Shown one piece after another: positions 25,956-36,205 of a stretch of 64,000 nt of DNA. The translations under genes were made by a program, and so were the position numbers. Source of the DNA: Martelella alba (lineage in GTDB: Bacteria; Pseudomonadota; Gammaproteobacteria; Enterobacterales; Enterobacteriaceae); assembly GCF_005217455.1 (NCBI RefSeq), contig NZ_SZPQ01000024.1:1-64000 (forward strand), read 5' to 3'. The notes beneath the pieces are model-generated. The model was given only the letters and a program-made list of their open reading frames with translations. It was not told the origin of the DNA and ran no database searches. Numbering within the stretch: position 1 is the first letter of the stretch; each line of letters begins with the position of its first letter.

Positions 25956-27374
25956 TCACCCGCCGGCGGGCTGCACGGTAAACTGGCCGGCGGTGCCCCT
26001 GTCGGCCATTTCGAGAATTTGGCTGTAGTACATGAAGGGGAAATGCTCGGACGCCGGTTGCGGATACCAGACAATGAGCTCCGTTTCATTTTTCACCCAT
26101 ACCGTATCTTTCCACCCTCGATCCTCCGGTAATGGAGGGTTGCCGTCAACCCGCTTGATCAAAAAGGCCACGCCCTGGATGTGTATCGGCTGCGGTGTAT
26201 CGGCGTAGAGTATCCAGCGTTCAAAGCTGCCTTGCCGGGTGGTGAAATCGGTGCGCTTCATATCCCACAACGCGCCATTGATACCGGGTTGGCTGCCGCC
26301 CAAGTGAAATTCCCTGGTGCGGCTGATGTTGCCGTCGATAATCAGATCGGGCAGCAGGCGCATCGGCAGGTTATCGGTCATCAGCGACAACAGGCCAGTG
26401 GGTTTTAGCGTCAACAAGACGGTGGAAATCAAGATGGTGGACGGTTCGAAAAAACCGCGCACCCGATCCATTAACCCCGCCGCCGTGCCGACATTGATGA
26501 CCGCGTCATCGCCTTTGGACATGTCGATCAGCACGTCGCGCCGCTCGCCCGGCGCCAGCGATAAGCTCGCCACCGACACCGGCGCCGGCAAATATCCCTG
26601 ATCACCGCCCACCACATACAGATTGCGCCCATCGCTGACTTGCAGCCGATAACGGCGGGCATTGGAGGCGTTCAGCAGACGCAACCGTATCCAGCCGCGA
26701 GAGACTTCCACATAAGGGCTTTGCACGCCATTAGTCAGCAGCGTATCGCCAAGAAAGCCGCCGCTGGACGGGGGGTCGTAAACAGGCACGCCAAAGTTGT
26801 CGAGACGTTTGTCCTGGATGATTATGGGAAAATCATCAACGCCGTAGTGATTGGGCAACGGCAGGGATTTGCCGAGATCGTCTTCCACCAGCCACAGGCC
26901 GGCCAGACCATTATACACATGCGGCGCCATGCGATTGGGGGTATTGGCATGATACCAGCATGTGGACGCCGGCTGGCGGACAGGCAACACCGGCGACCAG
27001 TCCACATTGGCCGACATCATGCGCGCGGCGCCCCCCGCCAGCGTTCCCGGCACCTGTAGCCCGCCGACGGTCATGGAAACCGGTTCGTTCAGGCGATTGC
27101 TATAGATGAGCTTGACATCGTCGCCGTTAAAGACGCGCACCGTTGGGCCGAAATAGAGGCCGTTAATCCCCCAGGCGGCGGCCCGCCGGCCGGGAATGAA
27201 CTCCCAGTGCGTCTGCTGTAGCGTAAGAAAAAGCGGCTGCCCACGGCGGGACTCCAGCAACGGCGGCACCGGCAGAGCGATCCGTTGCCCGGAAGCCTGA
27301 GCCCTCAGCGGTGCGGCGCCGGCGCACAGCGCAATGCCCGAGGCCTGAATAAACTGTCGTCGACTGAGTGACAT
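25956..27374 (-). CDS. ftsP: Cell division protein FtsP (SufI)
   Basis: 472 residues from ATG 27374, matching the E. coli start MSLSRRQFIQASGIALCAG; an in-frame ATG at 27389 has an AGGGG upstream and is an alternative. The twin-arginine Tat signal SRRQFIQ is at the N-terminus. The rest is a multicopper-oxidase-like fold, with WGINGLYFGPTVRV, WYHANTP and the C-terminal HFPFMYYSQILEMADRG. As in E. coli, the His-rich copper sites are largely lost. FtsP is periplasmic and protects the divisome under stress. It lies downstream of plsC as in E. coli. Confidence 0.93.
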   Translation of the reverse strand: MSLSRRQFIQASGIALCAGAAPLRAQASGQRIALPVPPLLESRRGQPLFLTLQQTHWEFIPGRRAAAWGINGLYFGPTVRVFNGDDVKLIYSNRLNEPVSMTVGGLQVPGTLAGGAARMMSANVDWSPVLPVRQPASTCWYHANTPNRMAPHVYNGLAGLWLVEDDLGKSLPLPNHYGVDDFPIIIQDKRLDNFGVPVYDPPSSGGFLGDTLLTNGVQSPYVEVSRGWIRLRLLNASNARRYRLQVSDGRNLYVVGGDQGYLPAPVSVASLSLAPGERRDVLIDMSKGDDAVINVGTAAGLMDRVRGFFEPSTILISTVLLTLKPTGLLSLMTDNLPMRLLPDLIIDGNISRTREFHLGGSQPGINGALWDMKRTDFTTRQGSFERWILYADTPQPIHIQGVAFLIKRVDGNPPLPEDRGWKDTVWVKNETELIVWYPQPASEHFPFMYYSQILEMADRGTAGQFTVQPAGG

Positions 27375-27480
27375 ATCTGCTCTATGCAACCCCTAAAACC
27401 TGGCTTAAGTACCCGCGGACTTTCGGCCGCGCTGCTGATTGCGATGTCGCGGCGAGGGGCCGCGCATCCATAAGATGACA

Positions 27481-28218
27481 TTATTTGCCGGCACGCCCTT
27501 CGCGCTCAACCACTTCCGCATCCAACTCCGCCAGCTTGGCCGCCATGATTCTGTGGCAGTCTTCGGTCAATACCCGCACCTTGTCGCGACTATAGGCACT
27601 GGTATCCACCGGCGGCAGCATCTCGACGATGACCAGGCCGTTGGACCAGCGATTAAGCTTGATCCGATTGGCGGTGGACGACACACAGATGGGCACGATG
27701 GGCACGCCGGCGGCAATGGCGGCATGAAACGCCCCGGATTTGAAAGGCAGCAGACCGCGGCCCCGGCTACGCGTGCCTTCGGGAAACATCCAGATGGAGA
27801 TATTTTTCTTTTTGATCTGATTCACCACCGCGTTGATCGTGCCATGGGCCTTGGTGCGATTTTCCCGGTCGATAAGGATATTCCCCGTCAGCCAGTACAA
27901 CTGGCCGAACAGCGGGATCCACAGTAGGCTTTTCTTGCCGACCGTCACGGTACGCGGCTGCACGACGCGGGCGGCGGTCACCATATCGTAATTGTTTTGA
28001 TGATTGGCAATGTAGATGCAGTTTTGCCGGGTAACGACGGAAGACGGGTACCGGATCTCGACCTTTAGCCCCAGCAACGGCGCCAAGCGCCCGAACCAGC
28101 GGCCAAAAGTGGCGACATGTCGCGGGTTGCGCGGGCTGAACAAACAGAAGACCAGACCGATAAGACAGATACAGGCGGACAGGATCACCACCAGTATGAT
28201 GCGAATAATCGCTAACAT
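27481..28218 (-). CDS. plsC: 1-acyl-sn-glycerol-3-phosphate acyltransferase PlsC
   Basis: 245 residues. An N-terminal membrane anchor (~3-25) is followed by the acyltransferase motifs NHQNNYD (His73 and Asp78 catalytic), KKSLLWIPLFG, FPEGTRSRG and VPIVPI. It adds the second acyl chain to lysophosphatidic acid, making phosphatidic acid at the inner membrane. The order parC-plsC-ftsP on one strand is that of E. coli. Confidence 0.96.
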   Translation of the reverse strand: MLAIIRIILVVILSACICLIGLVFCLFSPRNPRHVATFGRWFGRLAPLLGLKVEIRYPSSVVTRQNCIYIANHQNNYDMVTAARVVQPRTVTVGKKSLLWIPLFGQLYWLTGNILIDRENRTKAHGTINAVVNQIKKKNISIWMFPEGTRSRGRGLLPFKSGAFHAAIAAGVPIVPICVSSTANRIKLNRWSNGLVIVEMLPPVDTSAYSRDKVRVLTEDCHRIMAAKLAELDAEVVEREGRAGK

Positions 28219-28363
28219 AGAAACCTCTTAACCACCAGCCATCGCCATTATACCGGCAACAAGGCAAATTACAGGGGTATTTCCCTGAGCGTAGTGACAG
28301 CGAAACCGCAAAGCGCGTCGGGCGACCGCGTTCCGCCGCCCGACCGCCGGCGGGAGCGGGCCG

Positions 28364-30652
28364 TCATACGGACGGCGGCTGTCCTTCATCCCCCTTGGCG
28401 ACGACCAGCGGGTCGTCCGCTTCGATGCGATCGATCCGTTGCAGACCCCGGGGCAACAATGTGCCTTTGCGTCCCCGTTCGGCTCGGTATTTCTGCAAAT
28501 CTTCGGGGCGCAGGGTAAGTTTGCGTTTACCGACATATAACGTCACCGACGCCCGGGTCGACAATGACAATAGCCATGCCAGCCGGTCCTTGCCCGCCGC
28601 CGCATCCGCCGCCGGGATGGAAATGATTTTATTGCCCTTACCTTTGGACAGTTGCGGCAGATCGACAAGCGGGAACAACAATAACCGACCCGCTTCGGTA
28701 ATTGCCAGCAATAAAGCGTCAATTTCCGTGTCGACCCAGAGCGGCGGCATGACTCTGGCGTTTTCCGGTAGTGTCAGCATCGCCTTGCCGGCCCGGTTGC
28801 GCGCCACCAAATCCTCGAAGGTGCAGATAAAGCCGTAACCGGCATCGGAAGCCAGCAAAAGCGGCTGGGCGCTTTCACCGGTCAGCATGTGCTCCACCGT
28901 CGCGCCGGGGGGCAGGGTAAGTTTGCCGGTCAACGGCTCGCCCTGCCCTCTGGCCGAAGGCAGGGTGGAAGGCTCCAGCGCATAGCTGCGGCCGGTGGAG
29001 TCGATGAACACCACCGGCTGATTACTTTTGCCGCGCGCGGCTGAAAGGAATTTATCGCCGGATTTATAGCTGAGGGCATTGGGGTCGATATCATGGCCTT
29101 TGGCGCTGCGCACCCAGCCCATAGTGGAAAGCACCACCGTCACCGGCTCGGAAGGCACCAGCTCGTTTTCACCGAGGGCCTTGGCTTCGTCGCGTTCCAC
29201 CAGGGGCGACCGGCGCGGGTCGCCGTAGGCGGCGATATCCGCCTCCACTTCCTTTTTCAGCAAGTTGTTGAGTTTACGCTCCGACGCCAGGATGCCCTGG
29301 ATACGTTCCCGTTCCTTTTCCAGGTCCGCCTGTTCGCCGCGGATTTTCATTTCCTCCAGCTTGGCCAAATGGCGCAATTTCAAATCTAGAATGGCGTCGG
29401 CCTGGGTTTCGCTTAGCGCGAATCGCCGCATGAGAACCGGTCTGGGCTCATCCTCGGTGCGGATGATATGGATGACCTCGTCCAGATTCAGGTAGGCGAC
29501 CAGCAAACCCTCAAGCACATGCAAACGTCGCAGGACTTTTTCCAGGCGGAAGTTTAAACGGCGCCGCACCGTTACCCGGCGATAGGACAGCCATTCGCTG
29601 AGGATTTCCAGCAAGTTTTTTACCGCCGGACGGCCGTCAAGACCTATCATGTTCATATTGATGCGATAGCTGCGTTCCAGATCCGTGGTGGCGAACAGGT
29701 GGTTCATCACCTGTTCCAGATCCACCCGATTGGAACGGGGCACCACCACCAGCCGGGTCGGATTTTCATGATCCGACTCATCGCGCAAATCCTCAACCAG
29801 CGGCAGCTTTTTCGCCCGCATCTGTGCGGCAATCTGTTCCAGCACCTTGGCGCCGGAAACTTGATGGGGCAAGGCGGTTATCACCGCCTCGCCGTCTTCG
29901 ATTTTCCAAACGGCGCGCATACGCACCGACCCGCGCCCGCTTTGGTACATTTTGAGCATTTCGTCGCGCGGCGTAATGATTTCGGCATCGGTGGGGAAAT
30001 CAGGACCATGGATGTGTTGCAGGATATCTTCCAGCGTCGCGGATGGTTTTTCCAATAAGGCGATGACGCCGGCGCCGACCTCGCGCAGATTATGGGGCGG
30101 AATATCGGTGGCCATGCCGACGGCGATACCCGTGGTGCCGTTTAACAGGATATTGGGCAGGCGCGCCGGCAGGGTTTTCGGCTCTTGCAGCGTGCCGTCG
30201 AAATTGGGGGCGTAGTCCACTGTGCCTTGCCCCAGCTCGCCGAGCAACAGTTCGGCATATTTGGAGAGGCGGGATTCGGTATAACGCATGGCGGCGAAAG
30301 ACTTCGGATCGTCCGGCGCCCCCCAGTTGCCCTGGCCATCCACCAGCGGGTAACGGTAGGAGAAAGGCTGGGCCATCAGCACCATGGCCTCGTAACAGGC
30401 GCTATCGCCATGAGGATGATATTTACCCAGTACGTCGCCCACCGTGCGCGCCGACTTTTTGTATTTGGCGCTCGCGTTCAGCCCCAGCTCCGACATCGAG
30501 TAAACGATACGGCGCTGCACTGGCTTGAGCCCGTCACCGATATAAGGCAAGGCCCGATCCATGATCACGTACATGGAATAGTTAAGGTAGGCGTTTTCAG
30601 TGAATTTATGCAGCGCCAAGCGTTCCGCGCCGTCATGGGCCAAATCACTCAT
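28364..30652 (-). CDS. parC: DNA topoisomerase IV subunit A
   Basis: 762 residues (E. coli 752). The catalytic tyrosine is Tyr124 in [10 protein letters not shown]. The quinolone-resistance region [12 protein letters not shown] keeps the susceptible-type Ser84 and Glu88 (Ser80 and Glu84 in E. coli numbering). [14 protein letters not shown], the coiled-coil region and the C-terminal beta-pinwheel follow. An N-terminal insertion of four residues relative to E. coli is visible. With ParE it forms the A2B2 enzyme that decatenates daughter chromosomes. Confidence 0.97.
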   Translation of the reverse strand: MSDLAHDGAERLALHKFTENAYLNYSMYVIMDRALPYIGDGLKPVQRRIVYSMSELGLNASAKYKKSARTVGDVLGKYHPHGDSACYEAMVLMAQPFSYRYPLVDGQGNWGAPDDPKSFAAMRYTESRLSKYAELLLGELGQGTVDYAPNFDGTLQEPKTLPARLPNILLNGTTGIAVGMATDIPPHNLREVGAGVIALLEKPSATLEDILQHIHGPDFPTDAEIITPRDEMLKMYQSGRGSVRMRAVWKIEDGEAVITALPHQVSGAKVLEQIAAQMRAKKLPLVEDLRDESDHENPTRLVVVPRSNRVDLEQVMNHLFATTDLERSYRINMNMIGLDGRPAVKNLLEILSEWLSYRRVTVRRRLNFRLEKVLRRLHVLEGLLVAYLNLDEVIHIIRTEDEPRPVLMRRFALSETQADAILDLKLRHLAKLEEMKIRGEQADLEKERERIQGILASERKLNNLLKKEVEADIAAYGDPRRSPLVERDEAKALGENELVPSEPVTVVLSTMGWVRSAKGHDIDPNALSYKSGDKFLSAARGKSNQPVVFIDSTGRSYALEPSTLPSARGQGEPLTGKLTLPPGATVEHMLTGESAQPLLLASDAGYGFICTFEDLVARNRAGKAMLTLPENARVMPPLWVDTEIDALLLAITEAGRLLLFPLVDLPQLSKGKGNKIISIPAADAAAGKDRLAWLLSLSTRASVTLYVGKRKLTLRPEDLQKYRAERGRKGTLLPRGLQRIDRIEADDPLVVAKGDEGQPPSV

Positions 30653-30891
30653 TGTGTGTTCTTTCCTCTTTACCGCCGTCCGAACGGGCGCGTACCGCCC
30701 TCCGGGTCTATGGATTTACGCCATGATACTACCCTATCCGGTACATGACTGTCACAGGGGTTCATCGCCTGCGGGCCAGGCGCCAGAAAATAACCACAAA
30801 CAGAGCAAGACATTATAAAATACCGCGGGCATCTCAGCCGCGCCTTTGCTTAACTAAAAGGCGCCCATTTATTCCAAAGACAGAGGAAGTA

Positions 30892-31203
30892 ATGATCACG
30901 GTAATTGCAGAAATCAAGGTGAAACCGGGACGACGCGACGCGGTTCTGGCCGCTATTCAGTCTATCCGACCCGATGTATTGGCTGAGGATGGTTGCGGCG
31001 AATACACGTTGTTGGTGGACTATAGGGCGCAGGTGCCGTGGCGTAAAACCGCCCCCGATTCCATTTTTATGCTGGAACAATGGAAAAGCATTCGCCATCT
31101 CGAACAGCATCAGCAAGCGCCGCATATGGACGCCCATCGCGCCCGCATTAAAAACGACGTGATGGACGTGACTTTCCATATACTCGAAAAGCGTAATGAT
31201 TGA
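30892..31203 (+). CDS. ygiN: Quinol monooxygenase YgiN
   Basis: ATG 30892 follows GAGGAAG; 103 residues. It aligns with E. coli YgiN: (M)-TVIAEI at the start, DGCGEYTLLVDY, APDSIFMLEQW and HLEQHQQAPHM. It is an ABM-fold enzyme; E. coli YgiN oxidises menadiol and is paired with the quinone reductase MdaB. No mdaB is present here, and ygiN lies divergent from parC rather than beside parE as in E. coli. Confidence 0.88.
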   Translation: MITVIAEIKVKPGRRDAVLAAIQSIRPDVLAEDGCGEYTLLVDYRAQVPWRKTAPDSIFMLEQWKSIRHLEQHQQAPHMDAHRARIKNDVMDVTFHILEKRND

Positions 31204-31244
31204 TGCTTTCTTGACAAAATTCAGGTTACCGTAATACCTTGCCC

Positions 31245-31279
31245 GCCGCCGGCCATTGAAATTTTCACCGGCCGGCGGC
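31245..31279 (+). terminator. GC-rich hairpin after ygiN
   Basis: GCCGCCGGCC (31245-31254) and GGCCGGCGGC (31270-31279) form a perfect 10-bp stem with a 15-base loop, 42 bases after the ygiN stop. No T-run follows. Confidence 0.45.
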
Positions 31280-31449
31280 CGCCAACGGATGTGACGAGCA
31301 TAAATCAAAGTTATTTATAACTAATTTATTGACATAAATAGTCTTTTATCCGACTGTTTAGCCTATTTCATCGGTTCCCGGCTTAGCCTTTTCGAATAAA
31401 ACTATCCTTGTTCGCAACAGTCGACAGTTATCCCGGAGAAGATTATCAC

Positions 31450-31495
31450 GGATGTCTCTTATGTCTCCCCAGGAGCATAGCCGATGCTGTGACCG
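31450..31495. repeat. Fragment of the dispersed palindromic repeat
   Basis: TCTCTTATGTCTCCCCAGGA with GCATAG and GTGACCGGGG resembles the core of the copy at 5111-5190. The outer arms are missing. It lies upstream of the LRR gene; the remaining bases from 31280 to 31681 are AT-rich and hold no other recognisable signal. Confidence 0.5.
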
Positions 31496-31681
31496 GGGGG
31501 AAACGACCGCGGCCGACAATGGGGCGGCTTGACGTATGACGGGAATAAAACCGGAGCGGATATTTCGGAGGTTGAAATTTCAGCGCCGCGTGTCCTGTGC
31601 CTATGCCGGCAACAAGAGATATCCCTAGGGATGTTTGAAACAGTATATCAGGAAAAGCGTTATCACATTGGAAGGTGTTTT

Positions 31682-32656
31682 ATGAAAATAGCCTGTAATT
31701 CCCCCGCCTTATTTCACGCGCAATCGGATAATCCCCCCGAACACGCTTCGCTGGCGGCAATGTTCGCTTGGCGCCGCTGGCTGCAACAATCCACTGTACA
31801 AGAAGAACCTTATCGCCGCAGAGCGGTGGATAAACTGATACTGTGTCTGAATATGAATGAGGCCCATCTCTCGCTGGCGTCGTTGCAGTTAAGCAGTCTG
31901 CCGCCGGCATTGCCGCCTTTATTGCGTTCCCTGGACATTAGCGGTAACAGGCTAAATAGCCTGCCGGAAACGCTGCCCGCCATGCTGCAATTTCTGGATG
32001 CCGGCCATAATCAGCTCCTCACCCTGCCCAGCCGGCTGCCGCGGGAATTAAAAGATCTCAATCTTTGCCATAATCAGCTTGAATCTTTACCGGATGGGCT
32101 TCCGTCGGGGTTAAAAAAAATTATCGTCAGCCGCAACCGGCTGCGCAGATTACCCGAGAAGCTCCCCTGGTCTTTGCGGGAACTGCATGCCGGGTTCAAT
32201 TGTCTGAGCCGCCTGCCCGATGGCCTGCCGGATATGCTGGTCGTGCTGACGGCGGAAATGAACAAACTGAAACGCCTGCCCGTCACATTGCCGTCATGCC
32301 TTAAGGTTTTACGGGCGGATCGGAACAGTTTGGACCGTTTGCCCCCGCGTTGGCCTACCGGGATGGATATCATCTCTCTGCGCGACAACCGTCTCACCGA
32401 TATCCCCGTCCAGTGGCGCCACCTTGGTCCGCACAGCCAGATAGACGTCGGGAACAACCCGCTGGCCAGGCCAGCGCTGGCCCGCATCCGCCGGCAACAT
32501 CAATGTCTTCAGTATCAAGGGCCGCATATCGCGGTCTCCGCCGCAGAGCGTCGGCCGGACCAGGCCGCCGGCCATATGCGGCGGCAATCATCCCTACGTC
32601 AGGTCGCTTCCTGGTGGCGAAGCCTGGCCGATATTTGCGTCGGGCCGTCGCGCTGA
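31682..32656 (+). CDS. Leucine-rich-repeat protein resembling IpaH/SspH/YopM effectors, without the ligase domain
   Basis: ATG 31682 follows GGAAGG (324 residues); the frame is open back to 31529 but without a better site. Residues ~20-60 resemble the N-terminal helical domain of IpaH/SspH-type effectors (FAWRRWLQ, RRRAVDKLILCL). Residues ~78-250 are eight repeats of 21 residues with the pattern P--L--L----N-L--LP--L. The last ~60 residues resemble only the linker after the LRRs; the NEL E3 ubiquitin-ligase domain with its catalytic Cys is absent. It may be a YopM-like LRR-only effector or a truncated NEL effector. A type III secretion target signal cannot be judged by eye. A palindromic repeat lies ~120 bases beyond the stop. 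Confidence 0.75.
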   Translation: MKIACNSPALFHAQSDNPPEHASLAAMFAWRRWLQQSTVQEEPYRRRAVDKLILCLNMNEAHLSLASLQLSSLPPALPPLLRSLDISGNRLNSLPETLPAMLQFLDAGHNQLLTLPSRLPRELKDLNLCHNQLESLPDGLPSGLKKIIVSRNRLRRLPEKLPWSLRELHAGFNCLSRLPDGLPDMLVVLTAEMNKLKRLPVTLPSCLKVLRADRNSLDRLPPRWPTGMDIISLRDNRLTDIPVQWRHLGPHSQIDVGNNPLARPALARIRRQHQCLQYQGPHIAVSAAERRPDQAAGHMRRQSSLRQVASWWRSLADICVGPSR

Positions 32657-32776
32657 CGCTATCCGGGACCGGACGCCATGCGGTCATTGGGCCGTTTAGC
32701 GCCCTGGCGTCCAGAGAGACGTCGTCCGGCGCCGATGCGCGGAAGCGACTGCGGTCTTAAACTCAAACCCGCCGTT

Positions 32777-32903
32777 TATACTTGTCATACGTCACGTTGC
32801 CTCTTTGTTGGCTGCGTTCGCTCACCCCGGTCACATCGTCAGCTATGCTCCTGGAGACTTGCTCGCTTGCCGCCGCGATACGACTCGATGTATTTAAGGC
32901 ATA
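32777..32903. repeat. Dispersed palindromic repeat, near-complete copy
   Basis: Begins TATACTTGTCATACGTCACG, continues CTCTTTGTTGGCTGCGTTCG, CCGGTCACAT and AGCTATGCTCCTGG, and ends near GATGTATTTAAGGCATAA. This is the copy closest to the apparent consensus. The remaining gap up to glpT (32904-33176) shows nothing further. Confidence 0.7.
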
Positions 32904-33176
32904 AGCCATAAGGGCTGTGTGGTATTTATCAATAAAGCCTCATTTTCTATCACCATTGGAACATGCCTGGGCCAACATCTCTCCTTTGCAATGACAACAG
33001 GCGACATCACTTTTTCCCTAAGTCATACTTTCGCCGCCTCAACCCGGACGCTCGGCCCAATAACGGGCCGGACGCGTTTTTGCGGGAATGCGCCGCCGGT
33101 ATGGCGGACAGGATAGCCGTCGTAACGCTGGCATCCGGGTGACTAAAGATGTTTTAACCGCGAAATCGGAGAGAAG

Positions 33177-34532
33177 ATGCTACGTTTTTTCAAGCCCGCC
33201 ACTCATAAACCCCGTGTTCCGGCACAGCGGGTCGACCCCCTTTATCGCCGTCTGCGCTGGCAAATCTTTTGCGGTATTTTTTTTGGTTATGCCGCGTATT
33301 ATCTGGTAAGAAAAAATTTTTCCCTGGTGATGCCTTATCTTGTTGAACAAGGGTTCTCCAAGGGTGATCTGGGCATCGCCTTGTCTGCCGTCTCGCTGGC
33401 GTATGGCATAGCCAAGTTTGTCATGGGCTCGATTTCCGACCGTTCCAATCCGCGAATTTTCCTGCCGGCCGGTTTACTGCTGGCCTCGGCAGTCATGCTG
33501 TTCATGGGTTTGGTGCCCTGGGCCACCTCCAGCATTGCCGTAATGTTCTCCCTGCTTTTCATTTGCGGCTGGTTTCAGGGCATGGGCTGGCCCCCCTGCG
33601 GCCGCATTATGGTCCATTGGTGGTCGCATAAGGAACGCGGAACCGTCGTTTCCGCCTGGAATTGCGCCCATAATGTCGGCGGCGGCATTCCGCCGCTGCT
33701 GCTATTGCTGGGTATGGCCTGGTTTAGCGACTGGCGCAGCGCGCTGTATCTGCCCGCATTGGCGGCGATGCTTATCGCGCTGGCCGCGCTGCTGCTGATG
33801 CGCGATACGCCTCAATCCTGCGGTTTGCCGCCCATTGAGGAATACAAAAACGATTATCCGGACCATTATGATGCGGATCACGCCGAACGGGAACTGACCA
33901 CCCGGCAGATCCTCATCCAGTATATCCTTCCCAACAAGCTGTTATGGTATATCGCGCTGGCCAATGTATTCGTCTACCTGCTGCGCTACGGTATTCTTGA
34001 TTGGTCCCCCACCTATCTTAAAGAGGTCAAGCAATTCACGCTGGACAAATCTTCCTGGGCCTATTTTTTCTACGAGTACGCCGGCATACCCGGCACCCTG
34101 TTGTGCGGTTGGATGTCGGATAAAATCTTTAAGGGCAACCGCGGCGCCACAGGGGTGTTTTTCATGACGCTGGTAACGATCGCCACGGTGGTCTACTGGC
34201 TTAATCCGGCCGGCAATCCCGGTTTGGATATGATCTGTATGGTGATTATCGGCTTCCTGATTTACGGTCCGGTTATGCTGATAGGCCTGCACGCGCTGGA
34301 GCTGGCGCCCAAAAAAGCCGCCGGTACCGCTGCGGGTTTCACCGGTTTGTTCGGCTATCTTGGCGGCTCGGTGGCGGCCAGCGCCATCGTGGGCTATACG
34401 GTGGATTACTTCGGCTGGGACGGCGGATTTATCGTCATGATAAGTGGTTGCATCCTGGCGGTTTTTCTACTGTTGCTGACCATGAAGGACGAGAAAAAGC
34501 GACATCGTTGCCTGGCTTCCCAACAGCAATAA
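33177..34532 (+). CDS. glpT: Glycerol-3-phosphate:phosphate antiporter GlpT
   Basis: 451 residues; ATG 33177 after GGAGAGA. A 12-helix major facilitator of the organophosphate:Pi antiporter family. [44 protein letters not shown] and [18 protein letters not shown] match E. coli GlpT through nearly the whole length. It imports glycerol-3-phosphate in exchange for phosphate and is the entry route of fosfomycin. glpQ, its usual partner, is not adjacent. UhpT and UhpC are related families but the match to GlpT is closer. Confidence 0.94.
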   Translation: MLRFFKPATHKPRVPAQRVDPLYRRLRWQIFCGIFFGYAAYYLVRKNFSLVMPYLVEQGFSKGDLGIALSAVSLAYGIAKFVMGSISDRSNPRIFLPAGLLLASAVMLFMGLVPWATSSIAVMFSLLFICGWFQGMGWPPCGRIMVHWWSHKERGTVVSAWNCAHNVGGGIPPLLLLLGMAWFSDWRSALYLPALAAMLIALAALLLMRDTPQSCGLPPIEEYKNDYPDHYDADHAERELTTRQILIQYILPNKLLWYIALANVFVYLLRYGILDWSPTYLKEVKQFTLDKSSWAYFFYEYAGIPGTLLCGWMSDKIFKGNRGATGVFFMTLVTIATVVYWLNPAGNPGLDMICMVIIGFLIYGPVMLIGLHALELAPKKAAGTAAGFTGLFGYLGGSVAASAIVGYTVDYFGWDGGFIVMISGCILAVFLLLLTMKDEKKRHRCLASQQQ

Positions 34533-34653
34533 GCCCTTTTGCCAGGGACAATGGGTGCCGGTTCCCCCTTTTCGGGGGAGAAGTCACATCGCCGTCCGCG
34601 CCGCTTTGCCTGGCCGGGTCTTCCCCCGAGGCAGGCAAAGCGATGCCGCGGAC

Positions 34654-34737
34654 CTAAAAGATCAGTTTGAGAACACCCGTGATGGTCAGCAGACCGACAA
34701 TGAAGATGATGGCGATGATCCAGAGAAAAATTTTCAT
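34654..34737 (-). CDS. yohP: 27-residue membrane peptide, YohP-like
   Basis: An 84-base frame (start 34737, stop TAG at 34654) with AAGGATAAGGA just upstream. It encodes 27 residues starting MKIFLWIIAIIFIVGLL and ending GVLKLIF, one membrane helix. It closely matches E. coli YohP (MKIILW...GLLVVTGVFKMIF), a small inner-membrane protein whose mRNA and SRP-dependent insertion have been studied but whose function is open. It lies alone between glpT and mtnK. Confidence 0.8.
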   Translation of the reverse strand: MKIFLWIIAIIFIVGLLTITGVLKLIF

Positions 34738-34906
34738 TCCTTATCCTTCTTGTCAGAGGGTTGACATCGCGGGATCGTGAAGCACGAGGGTATTCATCAA
34801 TACCGGGGCTTATCCGCATGCCGCCGCAGTGCGGCTGAAATTGTTCGAGCTCTATGAGTATAGGAAAGAAAACGGGAAACCACAGGCTGGCGGCGGCGGG
34901 CCTACG

Positions 34907-36106
34907 CTAACCGGTCTGCCGGACGCGGGCTATCAGGGCGGGAATGTCGCCGATATGCGGCGCACCCAGGATAAGCATCCTGCCCAATTTAACGGCAAGT
35001 CGCTTGCATTCGTGGCGCATGGCGGCATCGGCCACGTCATCCAGATCCGCCACATGGGCAAGCCCGATGGTCCGGCGAATCAACTCGGTGCCGGCATAGC
35101 CCAGCGCATCAGCCCACACCCGGCGCAGAAAATATTGCACGTATTCCGGTTCGGCCAAAGTGAGATCCCGGGTGGTCTCCGCCGCCAGCGATTGAAAGCC
35201 TTCGGCGAAAGACTGCCAAAGCTCTCGCGTATCCTGCAACCGTTGTTCCCGGCAGGCAGCCGCTTCCCGTAACGGCAGCAATCCCGGCAAACCGCAATAA
35301 TTCAGCAGCAGATTGCCCATGGCGGTGCCGATATCGAAACCCATCGGCCCATAGAAACCGAACTCCGCATCAATCACTTTCAGACTGTTTCCGGCGACGA
35401 AAATCGAGCCGCTGTGCAAATCACCGTGCAGCAGCGCTTCCGTCTTGGTCAAAAACACGTGTTTAAGCGCCGCCACCGCCAGCTTGAGCTCATGATCGCC
35501 CTTAAGCCTTGCCACTGTCTCGGCCAGCGCCGGTTCGTAGACATTGCGGACATGGCCGATATAAGGATCGGTGAAAAACAGATCTTCGGTGATTCGGCAC
35601 ATCTGCGGATTAGTGAAGCGGGCGATCGATGTTTTTTTCTCCTCGGGCGGCTGGTAAAAATCCGAGGTATGAAAGAGCGTCCGCGCCAGATATTCTCCCA
35701 ATTGGCGGACAGTCCGCGGGTGATGGCGCCCTGCCAGCAGTTCCCGCCGCCAGATAACGTGATCGGAAAGATCTTCTTGGAGCATGACCGCCAGCCCCGC
35801 ATCATGGTGTAGTACATTGACGGTATGCAACGGACAAAATCCGCCATGCATTCGCAGGGTTTCCGCCTCAATACGGGCGCGATCCAGTGTTAGCGGCCAA
35901 GATTCGCCGACGCAGCGCACGTAAGGCACAGCCTGTTTGACAATCATCCGGCTGACGCCTTGTGCATCAAGGATGCGGAACACCAGATTGAGATTGCCGT
36001 CGCCGATTTCTTCGGCGCTGTGCAGGGTTTCCGGATTCTCCAGGCCGCCATGACGCTTGGCGTAACTCAGCGCATCCTGGGGAGAAAAGGTGTGATAATC
36101 AGACAT
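34907..36106 (-). CDS. mtnK: 5-methylthioribose kinase MtnK
   Basis: 399 residues with a protein-kinase-like (APH) fold: [11 protein letters not shown] is the nucleotide loop, [11 protein letters not shown] the catalytic loop and [16 protein letters not shown] the metal-binding segment. It phosphorylates 5-methylthioribose at O-1 in the methionine salvage pathway. It is divergent from mtnA, the next enzyme, across a 99-base region with tandem MetJ boxes. Confidence 0.95.
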   Translation of the reverse strand: MSDYHTFSPQDALSYAKRHGGLENPETLHSAEEIGDGNLNLVFRILDAQGVSRMIVKQAVPYVRCVGESWPLTLDRARIEAETLRMHGGFCPLHTVNVLHHDAGLAVMLQEDLSDHVIWRRELLAGRHHPRTVRQLGEYLARTLFHTSDFYQPPEEKKTSIARFTNPQMCRITEDLFFTDPYIGHVRNVYEPALAETVARLKGDHELKLAVAALKHVFLTKTEALLHGDLHSGSIFVAGNSLKVIDAEFGFYGPMGFDIGTAMGNLLLNYCGLPGLLPLREAAACREQRLQDTRELWQSFAEGFQSLAAETTRDLTLAEPEYVQYFLRRVWADALGYAGTELIRRTIGLAHVADLDDVADAAMRHECKRLAVKLGRMLILGAPHIGDIPALIARVRQTG

Positions 36107-36121
36107 ATCGGCTCCTTGCTC

Positions 36122-36145
36122 ATACGTATAGACGTCTATACATCT
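36122..36145. promoter_or_regulatory. Tandem MetJ boxes between mtnK and mtnA
   Basis: Three adjacent 8-mers, ATACGTAT, AGACGTCT and ATACATCT, match the MetJ box AGACGTCT at 6, 8 and 6 of 8 positions. MetJ with S-adenosylmethionine binds such arrays cooperatively. The site would repress both divergent genes when methionine is plentiful. Confidence 0.8.
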
Positions 36146-36205
36146 TTACGTCATGTTGGCAAAATGATCTTCTGAAAGCAACAACCCAAAAGGATTTAAC
36201 CTCTG

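Noticed and set aside
34563-34579. TCCCCC/GGGGGA hairpin after glpT as a terminator
   Set aside because: Short stem with no T-run on either strand; too weak to call.
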